From: Synchiropus splendidus
Taxonomy: Eukaryota > Chordata > Actinopteri > Syngnathiformes > Callionymidae
Length of the DNA stretch: 64,000 nucleotides
Direction of reading: 5' to 3'
NCBI RefSeq assembly: GCF_027744825.2
Contig: NW_026527059.1
Coordinates: forward strand, 62,001-126,000
Part shown: positions 50,572 to 62,603 of the stretch, piece after piece
Layout: each line of letters starts with the position of its first letter
Position numbering within the stretch: position 1 is the first letter of the stretch
The notes under the pieces: generated by a model
What the model was told of the DNA's origin: nothing
Seen by the model: only the letters and a program-made list of their open reading frames with translations
Databases searched by the model: none
Made by a program: the position numbers and the translations under genes

Positions 50572-53500
50572 CTTCCCTGAAAAGTTATGGCACAATGCAC
50601 AAAAACGCTTTTCAGCCTGAGATAAGGTGGGTTTCGGAACGCCAAACATAAAAGTGTTGATAACTTTTGAAAAACACTTCAGACAGCTTAGATTTGATGT
50701 GCAACTACTAGAAAGACCCTTTCTGCTATAGGGGGAGGTTAAAATTTCATGTTCTGAAGCTTCCCTGAAAAGTTATGGCACAATGCACAAAAACGCTTTT
50801 CAGCCTGACATAAGGTGGGTTTCGGAACGCCAAACATAAAAGTGTTGATAACTTTGGAAAAACACTTCAGACAGTTTAGATTTGATGTGCAACTACTAGA
50901 AAGACCCTTTCTGCTATAGTGGGAGGTTAAAATTTCATGTTCTGAAGCTTCCCTGAAAAGTTATGGCACAATGCGTAAAAACGCTTTTCAGCCTGAGATA
51001 AGGTGGGTTTCGGAACGCCAAACATAAAAGTGTTGATAACTTTGGAAAAACACTTCAGACAGTTTAGATTTGATGTGCAACTACTAGAAAGACCCTTTCT
51101 GCTATAGTGGGAGGTTAAAATTTCATGTTCTGAAGCTTCCCTGAAAAGTTATGGCACAATGCACAAAAACGCTTTTCAGCCTGAGATAAGGTGGGTTTCG
51201 GAACGCCAAACATAAAAGTGTTAATAACTTTGGAAAAACACTTCAGACAGTTTAGATTTGATGTGCAACTACTAGAAAGACCCTTTCTGCTATAGTGGGA
51301 GGTTAAAATTTCATGTTCTGAAGCTTTCCTGAAAAGTTATGGCACAATGCACAAAAAAGCTTTTCAGCCTGAGATAAGGTGGGTTTCGGAACGCCAAACA
51401 TAAAAGTGTTGATAACTTTCGAAAAACACTTCAGAGAGCTTAGATTTGATGTGCACCTACTAGAAAGACCCTTTCTGCTATAGTGGGAGGTTAAAATTTC
51501 ATGTTCTGAAGCTTCCCTGAAAAGTTATGGCACAATGCGTAAAAACGCTTTTCAGCCTGAGATAAGGTGGGTTTCGGAACGCCAAACATAAAAGTGTTGA
51601 TAACTTTGGAAAAACACTTCAGACAGTTTAGATTTGATGTGCAACTACTAGAAAGACCCTTTCTGCTATAGTGGGAGGTTAAAATTTCATGTTCTGAAGC
51701 TTTCCTGAAAAGTTATGGCACAATGCACAAAAACGCTTTTCAGCCTGAGATAAGGTGGGTTTCGGAACGCCAAACATAAAAGTGTTGATAACTTTTGAAA
51801 AACACTTCAGACAGCTTAGATTTGATGTGCAACTACTAGAAAGACCCTTTCTGCTATAGTGGGAGGTTAAAATTTCATGTTCTGAAGCTTCCCTGAAAAG
51901 TTATGGCACAATGCACAAAAACGCTTTTCAGCCTGAGATAAGGTGGGTTTCGGAACGCCAAACATAAAAGTGTTGATAACTTTGGAAAAACACTTCAGAC
52001 AGTTTAGATTTGATGTGCAACTACTAGAAAGACCCTTTCTGCTATAGTGGGAGGTTAAAATTTCATGTTCTGAAGCTTTCCTGAAAAGTTATGGCACAAT
52101 GCACAAAAACGCTTTTCAGCCTGAGATAAGGTGGGTTTCGGAACGCCAAACATAAAAGTGTTGATAACTTTTGAAAAACACTTCAGACAGCTTAGATTTG
52201 ATGTGCAACTACTAGAAAGACCCTTTCTGCTATAGTGGGAGGTTAAAATTTCATGTTCTGAAGCTTCCCTGAAAAGTTATGGCACAATGCACAAAAACGC
52301 TTTTCAGCCTGAGATAAGGTGGGTTTCGGAACGCCAAACATAAAAGTGTTGATAACTTTGGAAAAACACTTCAGACAGTTTAGATTTGATGTGCAACTAC
52401 TAGAAAGACCCTTTCTGCTATAGTGGGAGGTTAAAATTTCATGTTCTGAATCTTCCCTGAAAAGTTATGGCACAATGCACAAAAACGCTTTTCAGCCTGA
52501 GATAAGGTGGGTTTCGGAACGCCAAACATAAAAGTGTTGATAACTTTCGAAAAACACTTCAGACAGCTTAGATTTGATGTGCAACTACTAGAAAGACCCT
52601 TTCTGCTATAGTGGGAGGTTAAAATTTCATGTTCTGAAGCTTCCCTGAAAAGTTATGGCACAATGCGTAAAAACGCTTTTCAGCCTGAGATAAGGTGGGT
52701 TTCGGAACGCCAAACATAAAAGTGTTGATAACTTTGGAAAAACACTTCAGACAGTTTAGATTTGATGTGCAACTACTAGAAAGACCCTTTCTGCTATAGT
52801 GGGAGGTTAAAATTTCATGTTCTGAAGCTTTCCTGAAAAGTTATGGCACAATGCACAAAAACGCTTTTCAGCCTGAGATAAGGTGGGTTTCGGAACGCCA
52901 AACATAAAAGTGTTGATAACTTTGGAAAAACACTTCAGACAGTTTAGATTTGATGTGCAACTACTAGAAAGACCCTTTCTGCTATAGTGGGAGGTTAAAA
53001 TTTCATGTTCTGAAGCTTTCCTGAAAAGTTATGGCACAATGCACAAAAACGCTTTTCAGCCTGAGATAAGGTGGGTTTCGGAACGCCAAACATAAAAGTG
53101 TTGATAACTTTTGAAAAACACTTCAGACAGCTTAGATTTGATGTGCAACTACTAGAAAGACCCTTTCTGCTATAGTGGGAGGTTAAAATTTCATGTTCTG
53201 AAGCTTCCCTGAAAAGTTATGGCACAATGCACAAAAACGCTTTTCAGCCTGAGATAAGGTGGGTTTCGGAACGCCAAACATAAAAGTGTTGATAACTTTC
53301 GAAAAACACTTCAGAGAGCTTAGATTTGATGTGCACCTACTAGAAAGACCCTTTCTGCTATAGTGGGAGGTTAAAATTTCATGTTCTGAAGCTTCCCTGA
53401 AAAGTTATGGCACAATGCGTAAAAACGCTTTTCAGCCTGAGATAAGGTGGGTTTCGGAACGCCAAACATAAAAGTGTTGATAACTTTGGAAAAACACTTC

Positions 53501-54707
53501 AGACAGCTTAGATTTGATGTGCAACTACTAGAAAGACCCTTTCTGCTATAGTGGGAGGTTAAAATTTCATGTTCTGAAGCTTCCCTGAAAAGTTATGGCA
53601 CAATTCACAAAAACGCTTTTCAGCCTGAGATAAGGTGGGTTTCGGAACGCCAAACATAAAAGTGTTAATAACTTTGGAAAAACACTTCAGACAGTTTAGA
53701 TTTGATGTGCAACTACTAGAAAGACCCTTTCTGCTATAGTGGGAGGTTAAAATTTCATGTTCTGAAGCTTTCCTGAAAAGTTATGGCACAATGCACAAAA
53801 ACGCTTTTCAGCCTGAGATAAGGTGGGTTTCGGAACGCCAAACATAAAAGTGTTGATAACTTTCGAAAAAGACTTCAGAGAGCTTAGATTTGATGTGCAC
53901 CTACTAGAAAGACCCTTTCTGCTATAGTGGGAGGTTAAAATTTCATGTTCTGAAGCTTCCCTGAAAAGTTATGGCACAATGCGTAAAAACGCTTTTCAGC
54001 CTGAGATAAGGTGGGTTTCGGAACGCCAAACATAAAAGTGTTGATAACTTTGGAAAAACACTTCAGACAGTTTAGATTTGATGTGCAACTACTAGAAAGA
54101 CCCTTTCTGCTATAGTGGGAGGTTAAAATTTCATGTTCTGAAGCTTTCCTGAAAAGTTATGGCACAATGCACAAAAACGCTTTTCAGCCTGAGATAAGGT
54201 GGGTTTCGGAACGCCAAACATAAAAGTGTTGATAACTTTTGAAAAACACTTCAGACAGCTTAGATTTGATGTGCAACTACTAGAAAGACCCTTTCTGCTA
54301 TAGTGGGAGGTTAAAATTTCATGTTCTGAAGCTTCCCTGAAAAGTTATGGCACAATGCACAAAAACGCTTTTCAGCCTGAGATAAGGTGGGTTTCGGAAC
54401 GCCAAACATAAAAGTGTTGATAACTTTGGAAAAACACTTCAGACAGTTTAGATTTGATGTGCAACTACTAGAAAGACCCTTTCTGCTATAGTGGGAGGTT
54501 AAAATTTCATGTTCTGAAGCTTCCCTGAAAAGTTATGGCACAATGCACAAAAACGCTTTTCAGCCTGAGATAAGGTGGGTTTCGGAACGCCAAACATAAA
54601 AGTGTTGATAACTTTGGAAAAACACTTCAGACAGTTTAGATTTGATGTGCAACTACTAGAAAGACCCTTTCTGCTATAGTGGGAGGTTAAAATTTCATGT
54701 TCTGAAG
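50572..54707. repeat. Mixed 22-unit segment
   Basis: Order D'-A-C-E-B-C-D-A-D-A-F-C, then H-D-B'-C'-E-B-C-D-A-A. It holds the nine-unit word E-B-C-D-A-D-A-F-C at 51136-52827. The F unit at 52452 has A133 instead of C133, a unique combination. Private changes include A at 51358, which makes an extra HindIII sequence inside a unit, and T at 52451, which removes one at a junction. The B unit at 53768 carries AAAAAGAC on a C97 background. Confidence 0.75.
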
Positions 54708-57339
54708 CTTTCCTGAAAAGTTATGGCACAATGCACAAAAACGCTTTTCAGCCTGAGATAAGGTGGGTTTCGGAACGCCAAACATAAAAGTGTTGATAAC
54801 TTTCGAAAAACACTTCAGAGAGCTTAGATTTGATGTGCACCTACTAGAAAGACCCTTTCTGCTATAGTGGGAGGTTAAAATTTCATGTTCTGAAGCTTCC
54901 CTGAAAAGTTATGGCACAATGCGTAAAAACGCTTTTCAGCCTGAGATAAGGTGGGTTTCGGAACGCCAAACATAAAAGTGTTGATAACTTTGGAAAAACA
55001 CTTCAGACAGCTTAGATTTGATGTGCAACTACTAGAAAGACCCTTTCTGCTATAGTGGGAGGTTAAAATTTCATGTTCTGAAGCTTCCCTGAAAAGTTAT
55101 GGCACAATGCACAAAAACGCTTTTCAGCCTGAGATAAGGTGGGTTTCGGAACGCCAAACATAAAAGTGTTGATAACTTTCGAAAAACACTTCAGACAGCT
55201 TAGATTTGATGTGCACCTACTAGAAAGACCCTTTTTGCTATAGTGGGAGGTTAAAATTTCATGTTCTGAAGCTTCCCTGAAAAGTTATGGCACAATGCGT
55301 AAAAACGCTTTTCAGCCTGAGATAAGGTGGGTTTCGGAACGCCAAACATAAAAGTGTTGATAACTTTGGAAAAACACTTCAGACAGTTTAGATTTGATGT
55401 GCAACTACTAGAAAGACCCTTTCTGCTATAGTGGGAGGTTAAAATTTCATGTTCTGAAGCTTCCCTGAAAAGTTATGGCACAATGCACAAAAACGCTTTT
55501 CAGCCTGAGATAAGGTGGGTTTCGGAACGCCAAACATAAAAGTGTTAATAACTTTGGAAAAACACTTCAGACAGTTTAGATTTGATGTGCAACTACTAGA
55601 AAGACCCTTTCTGCTATAGTGGGAGGTTAAAATTTCATGTTCTGAAGCTTCGCTGAAAAGTTATGGCACAATGCACAAAAACGCTTTTCAGCCTGAGATA
55701 AGGTGGGTTTCGGAACGCCAAACATAAAAGTGTTGATAACTTTCGAAAAACACTTCAGAGAGCTTAGATTTGATGTGCACCTACTAGAAAGACCCTTTCT
55801 GCTATAGTGGGAGGTTAAAATTTCATGTTCTGAAGCTTCCCTGAAAAGTTATGGCACAATGCGTAAAAACGCTTTTCAGCCTGAGATAAGGTGGGTTTCG
55901 GAACGCCAAACATAAAAGTGTTGATAACTTTGGAAAAACACTTCAGACAGTTTAGATTTGATGTGCAACTACTAGAAAGACCCTTTCTGCTATAGTGGGA
56001 GGTTAAAATTTCATGTTCTGAAGCTTTCCTGAAAAGTTATGGCACAATGCACAAAAACGCTTTTCAGCCTGAGATAAGGTGGGTTTCGGAACGCCAAACA
56101 TAAAAGTGTTGATAACTTTTGAAAAACACTTCAGACAGCTTAGATTTGATGTGCAACTACTAGAAAGACCCTTTCTGCTATAGTGGGAGGTTAAAATTTC
56201 ATGTTCTGAAGCTTCCCTGAAAAGTTATGGCACAATGCACAAAAACGCTTTTCAGCCTGAGATAAGGTGGGTTTCGGAACGCCAAACATAAAAGTGTTGA
56301 TAACTTTGGAAAAACACTTCAGACAGTTTAGATTTGATGTGCAACTACTAGAAAGACCCTTTCTGCTATAGTGGGAGGTTAAAATTTCATGTTCTGAAGC
56401 TTCCCTGAAAAGTTATGGCACAATGCACAAAAACGCTTTTCAGCCTGAGATAAGGTGGGTTTCGGAACGCCAAACATAAAAGTGTTGATAACTTTCGAAA
56501 AACACTTCAGAGAGCTTAGATTTGATGTGCACCTACTAGAAAGACCCTTTCTGCTATAGTGGGAGGTTAAAATTTCATGTTCTGAAGCTTCCCTGAAAAG
56601 TTATGGCACAATGCGTAAAAACGCTTTTCAGCCTGAGATAAGGTGGGTTTCGGAACGCCAAACATAAAAGTGTTGATTACTTTGGAAAAACACTTCAGAC
56701 AGTTTAGATTTGATGTGCAACTACTAGAAAGACCCTTTCTGCTATAGTGGGAGGTTAAAATTTCATGTTCTGAAGCTTTCCTGAAAAGTTATGGCACAAT
56801 GCACAAAAACGCTTTTCAGCCTGAGATAAGGTGGGTTTCGGAACGCCAAACATAAAAGTGTTGATAACTTTTGAAAAACACTTCAGACAGCTTAGATTTG
56901 ATGTGCAACTACTAGAAAGACCCTTTCTGCTATAGTGGGAGGTTAAAATTTCATGTTCTGAAGCTTCCCTGAAAAGTTATGGCACAATGCACAAAAACGC
57001 TTTTCAGCCTGAGATAAGGTGGGTTTCGGAACGCCAAACATAAAAGTGTTGATAACTTTGGAAAAACACTTCAGACAGTTTAGATTTGATGTGCAACTAC
57101 TAGAAAGACCCTTTCTGCTATAGTGGGAGGTTAAAATTTCATGTTCTGAAGCTTTCCTGAAAAGTTATGGCACAATGCACAAAAACGCTTTTCAGCCTCA
57201 GATAAGGTGGGTTTCGGAACGCCAAACATAAAAGTGTTGATAACTTTTGAAAAACACTTCAGACAGCTTAGATTTGATGTGCAACTACTAGAAAGACCTT
57301 TTCTGCTATAGTGGGAGGTTAAAATTTCATGTTCTGAAT
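54708..57339. repeat. 14-unit block, right copy of a 19.7-kb-distant pair
   Basis: Same unit order as 34968-37599, with the shared CCTCAGAT marker at 57199. It differs by several private changes: T at 55235 in the F unit, CTTCGCTG at 55648, GTTGATTAC in the unit at 56588, and GACCTTTTCT near 57299. The two copies have therefore diverged more than the tandem 23- and 24-unit copies. Confidence 0.8.
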
Positions 57340-57903
57340 CTTCCCTGAAAAGTTATGGCACAATGCACAAAAACGCTTTTCAGCCTGAGATAAGGTGGGT
57401 TTCGGAACGCCAAACATAAAAGTGTTGATAACTTTGGAAAAACACTTCAGACAGTTTAGATTTGATGTGCAACTACTAGAAAGACCCTTTCTGCTATAGT
57501 GGGAGGTTAAAATTTCATGTTCTGAAGCTTTCCTGAAAAGTTATGGCACAATGCACAAAAACGCTTTTCAGCCTCAGATAAGGTGGGTTTCGGAACGCCA
57601 AACATAAAAGTGTTGATAACTTTTGAAAAACACTTCAGACAGCTTAGATTTGATGTGCAACTACTAGAAAGACCCTTTCTGCTATAGTGGGAGGTTAAAA
57701 TTTCATGTTCTGAAGCTTCCCTGAAAAGTTATGGCACAATGCACAAAAACGCTTTTCAGCCTGAGATAAGGTGGGTTTCGGAACGCCAAACATAAAAGTG
57801 TTGATAACTTTGGAAAAACACTTCAGACAGTTTAGATTTGATGTGCAACTACTAGAAAGACCCTTTCTGCTATAGTGGGAGGTTAAAATTTCATGTTCTG
57901 AAG
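57152..57903. repeat. Local dimer duplication (D-A twice)
   Basis: The D units at 57152 and 57528 both carry the rare CCTCAGAT marker (57199 and 57575, 376 bp apart). The distant partner region has one marked D unit at 37412. A two-unit slip has therefore added D-A here. The first D-A pair has private changes near 57299 and at 57339 that the second pair lacks. Confidence 0.8.
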
Positions 57904-58091
57904 CTTCCCTGAAAAGTTATGGCACAATGCACAAAAACGCTTTTCAGCCTGAGATAAGGTGGGTTTCGGAACGCCAAACATAAAAGTGTTGATAACTTTG
58001 GAAAAACACTTCAGACAGTTTAGATTTGATGTGCAACTACTAGAAAGACCCTTTCTGCTATAGTGGGAGGTTAAAATTTCATGTTCTGAAG

Positions 58092-60159
58092 CTTCCCTGA
58101 AAAGTTATGGCACAATGCACAAAAACGCTTTTCAGCCTGAGATAAGGTGGGTTTCGGAACGCCAAACATAAAAGTTTTAATAACTTTGGAAAAACACTTC
58201 AGACAGTTTAGATTTGATGTGCAACTACTAGAAAGACCCTTTCTGCTATAGTGGGAGGTTAAAATTTCATGTTCTGAAGCTTCCCTGAAAAGTTATGGCA
58301 CAATGCACAAAAACGCTTTTCAGCCTGAGATAAGGTGGGTTTCGGAACGCCAAACATAAAAGTGTTGATAACTTTCGAAAAACACTTCAGAGAGCTTAGA
58401 TTTGATGTGCACCTACTAGAAAGACCCTTTCTGCTATAGTGGGAGGTTAAAATTTCATGTTCTGAAGCTTCCCTGAAAAGTTATGGCACAATGCGTAAAA
58501 ACGCTTTTCAGCCTGAGATAAGGTGGGTTTCGGAACGCCAAACATAAAAGTGTTGATAACTTTGGAAAAAGACTTCAGACAGTTTAGATTTGATGTGCAA
58601 CTACTAGAAAGACCCTTTCTGCTATAGTGGGAGGTTAAAATTTCATGTTCTGAAGCTTTCCTGAAAAGTTATGGCACAATGCACAAAAACGCTTTTCAGC
58701 CTGAGATAAGGTGGGTTTCGGAACGCCAAACATAAAAGTGTTGATAACTTTTGAAAAACACTTCAGACAGCTTAGATTTGATGTGCAACTACTAGAAAGA
58801 CCCTTTCTGCTATAGTGGGAGGTTAAAATTTCATGTTCTGAAGCTTCCCTGAAAAGTTATGGCACAATGCACAAAAACGCTTTTCAGCCTGAGATAAGGT
58901 GGGTTTCGGAACGCCAAACATAAAAGTGTTGATAACTTTGGAAAAACACTTCAGACAGTTTAGATTTGATGTGCAACTACTAGAAAGACCCTTTCTGCTA
59001 TAGTGGGAGGTTAAAATTTCATGTTCTGAAGCTTTCCTGAAAAGTTATGGCACAATGCACAAAAACGCTTTTCAGCCTGAGATAAGGTGGGTTTCGGAAC
59101 GCCAAACATAAAAGTGTTGATAACTTTTGAAAAACACTTCAGACAGCTTAGATTTGATGTGTAACTACTAGAAAGACCCTTTCTGCTATAGTGGGAGGTT
59201 AAAATTTCATGTTCTGAAGCTTCCCTGAAAAGTTATGGCACAATGCACAAAAACGCTTTTCAGCCTGAGAAAAGGTGGGTTTCGGAACGCCAAACATAAA
59301 AGTGTTGATAACTTTGGAAAAACACTTCAGACAGTTTAGATTTGATGTGCAACTACTAGAAAGACCCTTTCTGCTATAGTGGGAGGTTAAAATTTCATGT
59401 TCTGAAGCTTCCCTGAAAAGTTATGGCACAATGCACAAAAACGCTTTTCAGCCTGAGATAAGGTGGGTTTCGGAACGCCAAACATAAAAGTGTTAATAAC
59501 TTTGGAAAAACACTTCAGACAGTTTAGATTTGATGTGCAACTACTAGAAAGACCCTTTCGGCTATAGTGGGAGGTTAAAATTTCATGTTCTGAAGCTTCC
59601 CTGAAAAGTTATGGCACAATGCACAAAAACGCTTTTCAGCCTGAGATAAGGTGGGTTTCGGAACGCCAAACATAAAAGTGTTGATAACTTTCGAAAAACA
59701 CTTCAGACAGCTTAGATTTGATGTGCACCTACTAGAAAGACCCTTTCTGCTATAGTGGGAGGTTAAAATTTCATGTTCTGAAGCTTCCCTGAAAAGTTAT
59801 GGCACAATGCGTAAAAACGCTTTTCAGCCTGAGATAAGGTGGGTTTCGGAACGCCAAACATAAAAGTGTTGATAACTTTGGAAAAACACTTCAGACAGTT
59901 TAGATTTGATGTGCAACTACTAGAAAGACCCTTTCTGCTATAGTGGGAGGTTAAAATTTCATGTTCTGAAGCTTTCCTGAAAAGTTATGGCACAATGCAC
60001 AAAAACGCTTTTCAGCCTGAGATAAGGTGGGTTTCGGAACGCCAAACATAAAAGTGTTGATAACTTTGGAAAAACACTTCAGACAGTTTAGATTTGATGT
60101 GCAACTACTAGAAAGACCCTTTCTGCTATAGTGGGAGGTTAAAATTTCATGTTCTGAAG
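58092..60159. repeat. 11-unit block matching 18425-20492, 39.7 kb away
   Basis: Order E-B'-C-D-A-D-A-E-F-C-H, the same as the block starting at 18425. Shared markers are A at 59271 (GAGAAAAGG, partner 19604) and G at 59560 (TTTCGGCT, partner 19893), both offset by 39667 bp (211 units minus the one deleted base). AAAAAGAC in the C unit is also shared. The TTTTTGC and ACATTAAAG markers and the lost HindIII site of the left copy are absent here. Confidence 0.8.
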
Positions 60160-61475
60160 CTTTCCTGAAAAGTTATGGCACAATGCATAAAAACGCTTTT
60201 CAGCCTGAGATAAGGTGGGTTTCGGAACGCCAAACATAAAAGTGTTGATAACTTTTGAAAAACACTTCAGACAGCTTAGATTTGATGTGCAACTACTAGA
60301 AAGACCCTTTCTGCTATAGTGGGAGGTTAAAATTTCATGTTCTGAAGCTTCCCTGAAAAGTTATGGCACAATGCACAAAAACGCTTTTCAGCCTGAGATA
60401 AGGTGGGTTTCGGAACGCCAAACATAAAAGTGTTGATAACTTTGGAAAAACACTTCAGACAGTTTAGATTTGATGTGCAACTACTAGAAAGACCCTTTCT
60501 GCTATAGTGGGAGGTTAAAATTTCATGTTCTGAAGCTTTCCTGAAAAGTTATGGCACAATGCACAAAAACGCTTTTCAGCCTGAGATAAGGTGGGTTTCG
60601 GAACGCCAAACATAAAAGTGTTGATAACTTTTGAAAAACACTTCAGACAGCTTAGATTTGATGTGCAACTACTAGAAAGACCCTTTCTGCTATAGTGGGA
60701 GGTTAAAATTTCATGTTCTGAAGCTTCCCTGAAAAGTTATGGCACAATGCACAAAAACGCTTTTCAGCCTGAGATAAGGTGGGTTTCGGAACGCCAAACA
60801 TAAAAGTGTTGATAACTTTGGAAAAACACTTCAGACAGTTTAGATTTGATGTGCAACTACTAGAAAGACCCTTTCTGCTATAGTGGGAGGTTAAAATTTC
60901 ATGTTCTGAAGCTTCCCTGAAAAGTTATGGCACAATGCACAAAAACGCTTTTCAGCCTGAGATAAGGTGGGTTTCGGAACGCCAAACATAAAAGTGTTGA
61001 TAACTTTGGAAAAACACTTCAGACAGTTTAGATTTGATGTGCAACTACTAGAAAGACCCTTTCTGCTATAGTGGGAGGTTAAAATTTCATGTTCTGAAGC
61101 TTTCCTGAAAAGTTATGGCACAATGCACAAAAACGCTTTTCAGCCTGAGATAAGGTGGGTTTCGGAACGCCAAACATAAAAGTGTTGATAACTTTCGAAA
61201 AACACTTCAGAGAGCTTAGATTTGATGTGCACCTACTAGAAAGACCCTTTCTGCTATAGTGGGAGGTAAAAATTTCATGTTCTGAAGCTTCCCTGAAAAG
61301 TTATGGCACAATGCGTAAAAACGCTTTTCAGCCTGAGATAAGGTGGGTTTCGGAACGCCAAACATAAAAGTGTTGATAACTTTGGAAAAACACTTCAGAC
61401 AGCTTAGATTTGATGTGCAACTACTAGAAAGACCCTTTCTGCTATAGTGGGAGGTTAAAATTTCATGTTCTGAAG
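59408..61475. repeat. 11-unit repeat, copy 1 (E-F-C-H-D-A-D-A-A-B-C')
   Basis: Its first six units are repeated at 61476-62603, and the TTTCGGCT marker recurs at 61628, 11 units (2068 bp) after 59560. The D unit at 60160 has CAT in place of CAC at 28-29, intermediate between the CA and GT states. The B unit at 61100 has a private change (GGTAAAAAT). Confidence 0.75.
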
Positions 61476-62603
61476 CTTCCCTGAAAAGTTATGGCACAAT
61501 GCACAAAAACGCTTTTCAGCCTGAGATAAGGTGGGTTTCGGAACGCCAAACATAAAAGTGTTAATAACTTTGGAAAAACACTTCAGACAGTTTAGATTTG
61601 ATGTGCAACTACTAGAAAGACCCTTTCGGCTATAGTGGGAGGTTAAAATTTCATGTTCTGAAGCTTCCCTGAAAAGTTATGGCACAATGCACAAAAACGC
61701 TTTTCAGCCTGAGATAAGGTGGGTTTCGGAACGCCAAACATAAAAGTGTTGATAACTTTCGAAAAACACTTCAGACAGCTTAGATTTGATGTGCACCTAC
61801 TAGAAAGACCCTTTCTGCTATAGTGGGAGGTTAAAATTTCATGTTCTGAAGCTTCCCTGAAAAGTTATGGCACAATGCGTAAAAACGCATTTCAGCCTGA
61901 GATAAGGTGGGTTTCGGAACGCCAAACATAAAAGTGTTGATAACTTTGGAAAAACACTTCAGACAGTTTAGATTTGATGTGCAACTACTAGAAAGACCCT
62001 TTCTGCTATAGTGGGAGGTTAAAATTTCATGTTCTGAAGCTTTCCTGAAAAGTTATGGCACAATGCACAAAAACGCTTTTCAGCCTGAGATAAGGTGGGT
62101 TTCGGAACGCCAAACATAAAAGTGTTGATAACTTTGGAAAAACACTTCAGACAGTTTAGATTTGATGTGCAACTACTAGAAAGACCCTTTCTGCTATAGT
62201 GGGAGGTTAAAATTTCATGTTCTGAAGCTTTCCTGAAAAGTTATGGCACAATGCACAAAAACGCTTTTCAGCCTGAGATAAGGTGGGTTTCGGAACGCCA
62301 AACATAAAAGTGTTGATAACTTCTGAAAAACACTTCAGACAGCTTAGATTTTATGTGCAACTACTAGAAAGACCCTTTCTGCTATAGTGGGAGGTTAAAA
62401 TTTCATGTTCTGAAGCTTCCCTGAAAAGTTATGGCACAATGCACAAAAACGCTTTTCAGCCTGAGATAAGGTGGGTTTCGGAACGCCAAACATAAAAGTG
62501 TTGATAACTTTGGAAAAACACTTCAGACAGTTTAGATTTGATGTTCAACTACTAGAAAGACCCTTTCTGCTATAGTGGGAGGTTAAAATTTCATGTTCTG
62601 AAG
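61476..62603. repeat. 11-unit repeat, truncated copy 2 (E-F-C-H-D-A)
   Basis: Six units matching the start of 59408-61475, sharing the TTTCGGCT marker. The copy then departs to C at 62604. Private changes crowd here: ACGCATTTC in the unit at 61852, CTTCTGAAA and GATTTTATG in the unit at 62228, and GATGTTCAAC in the unit at 62416. Confidence 0.75.
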
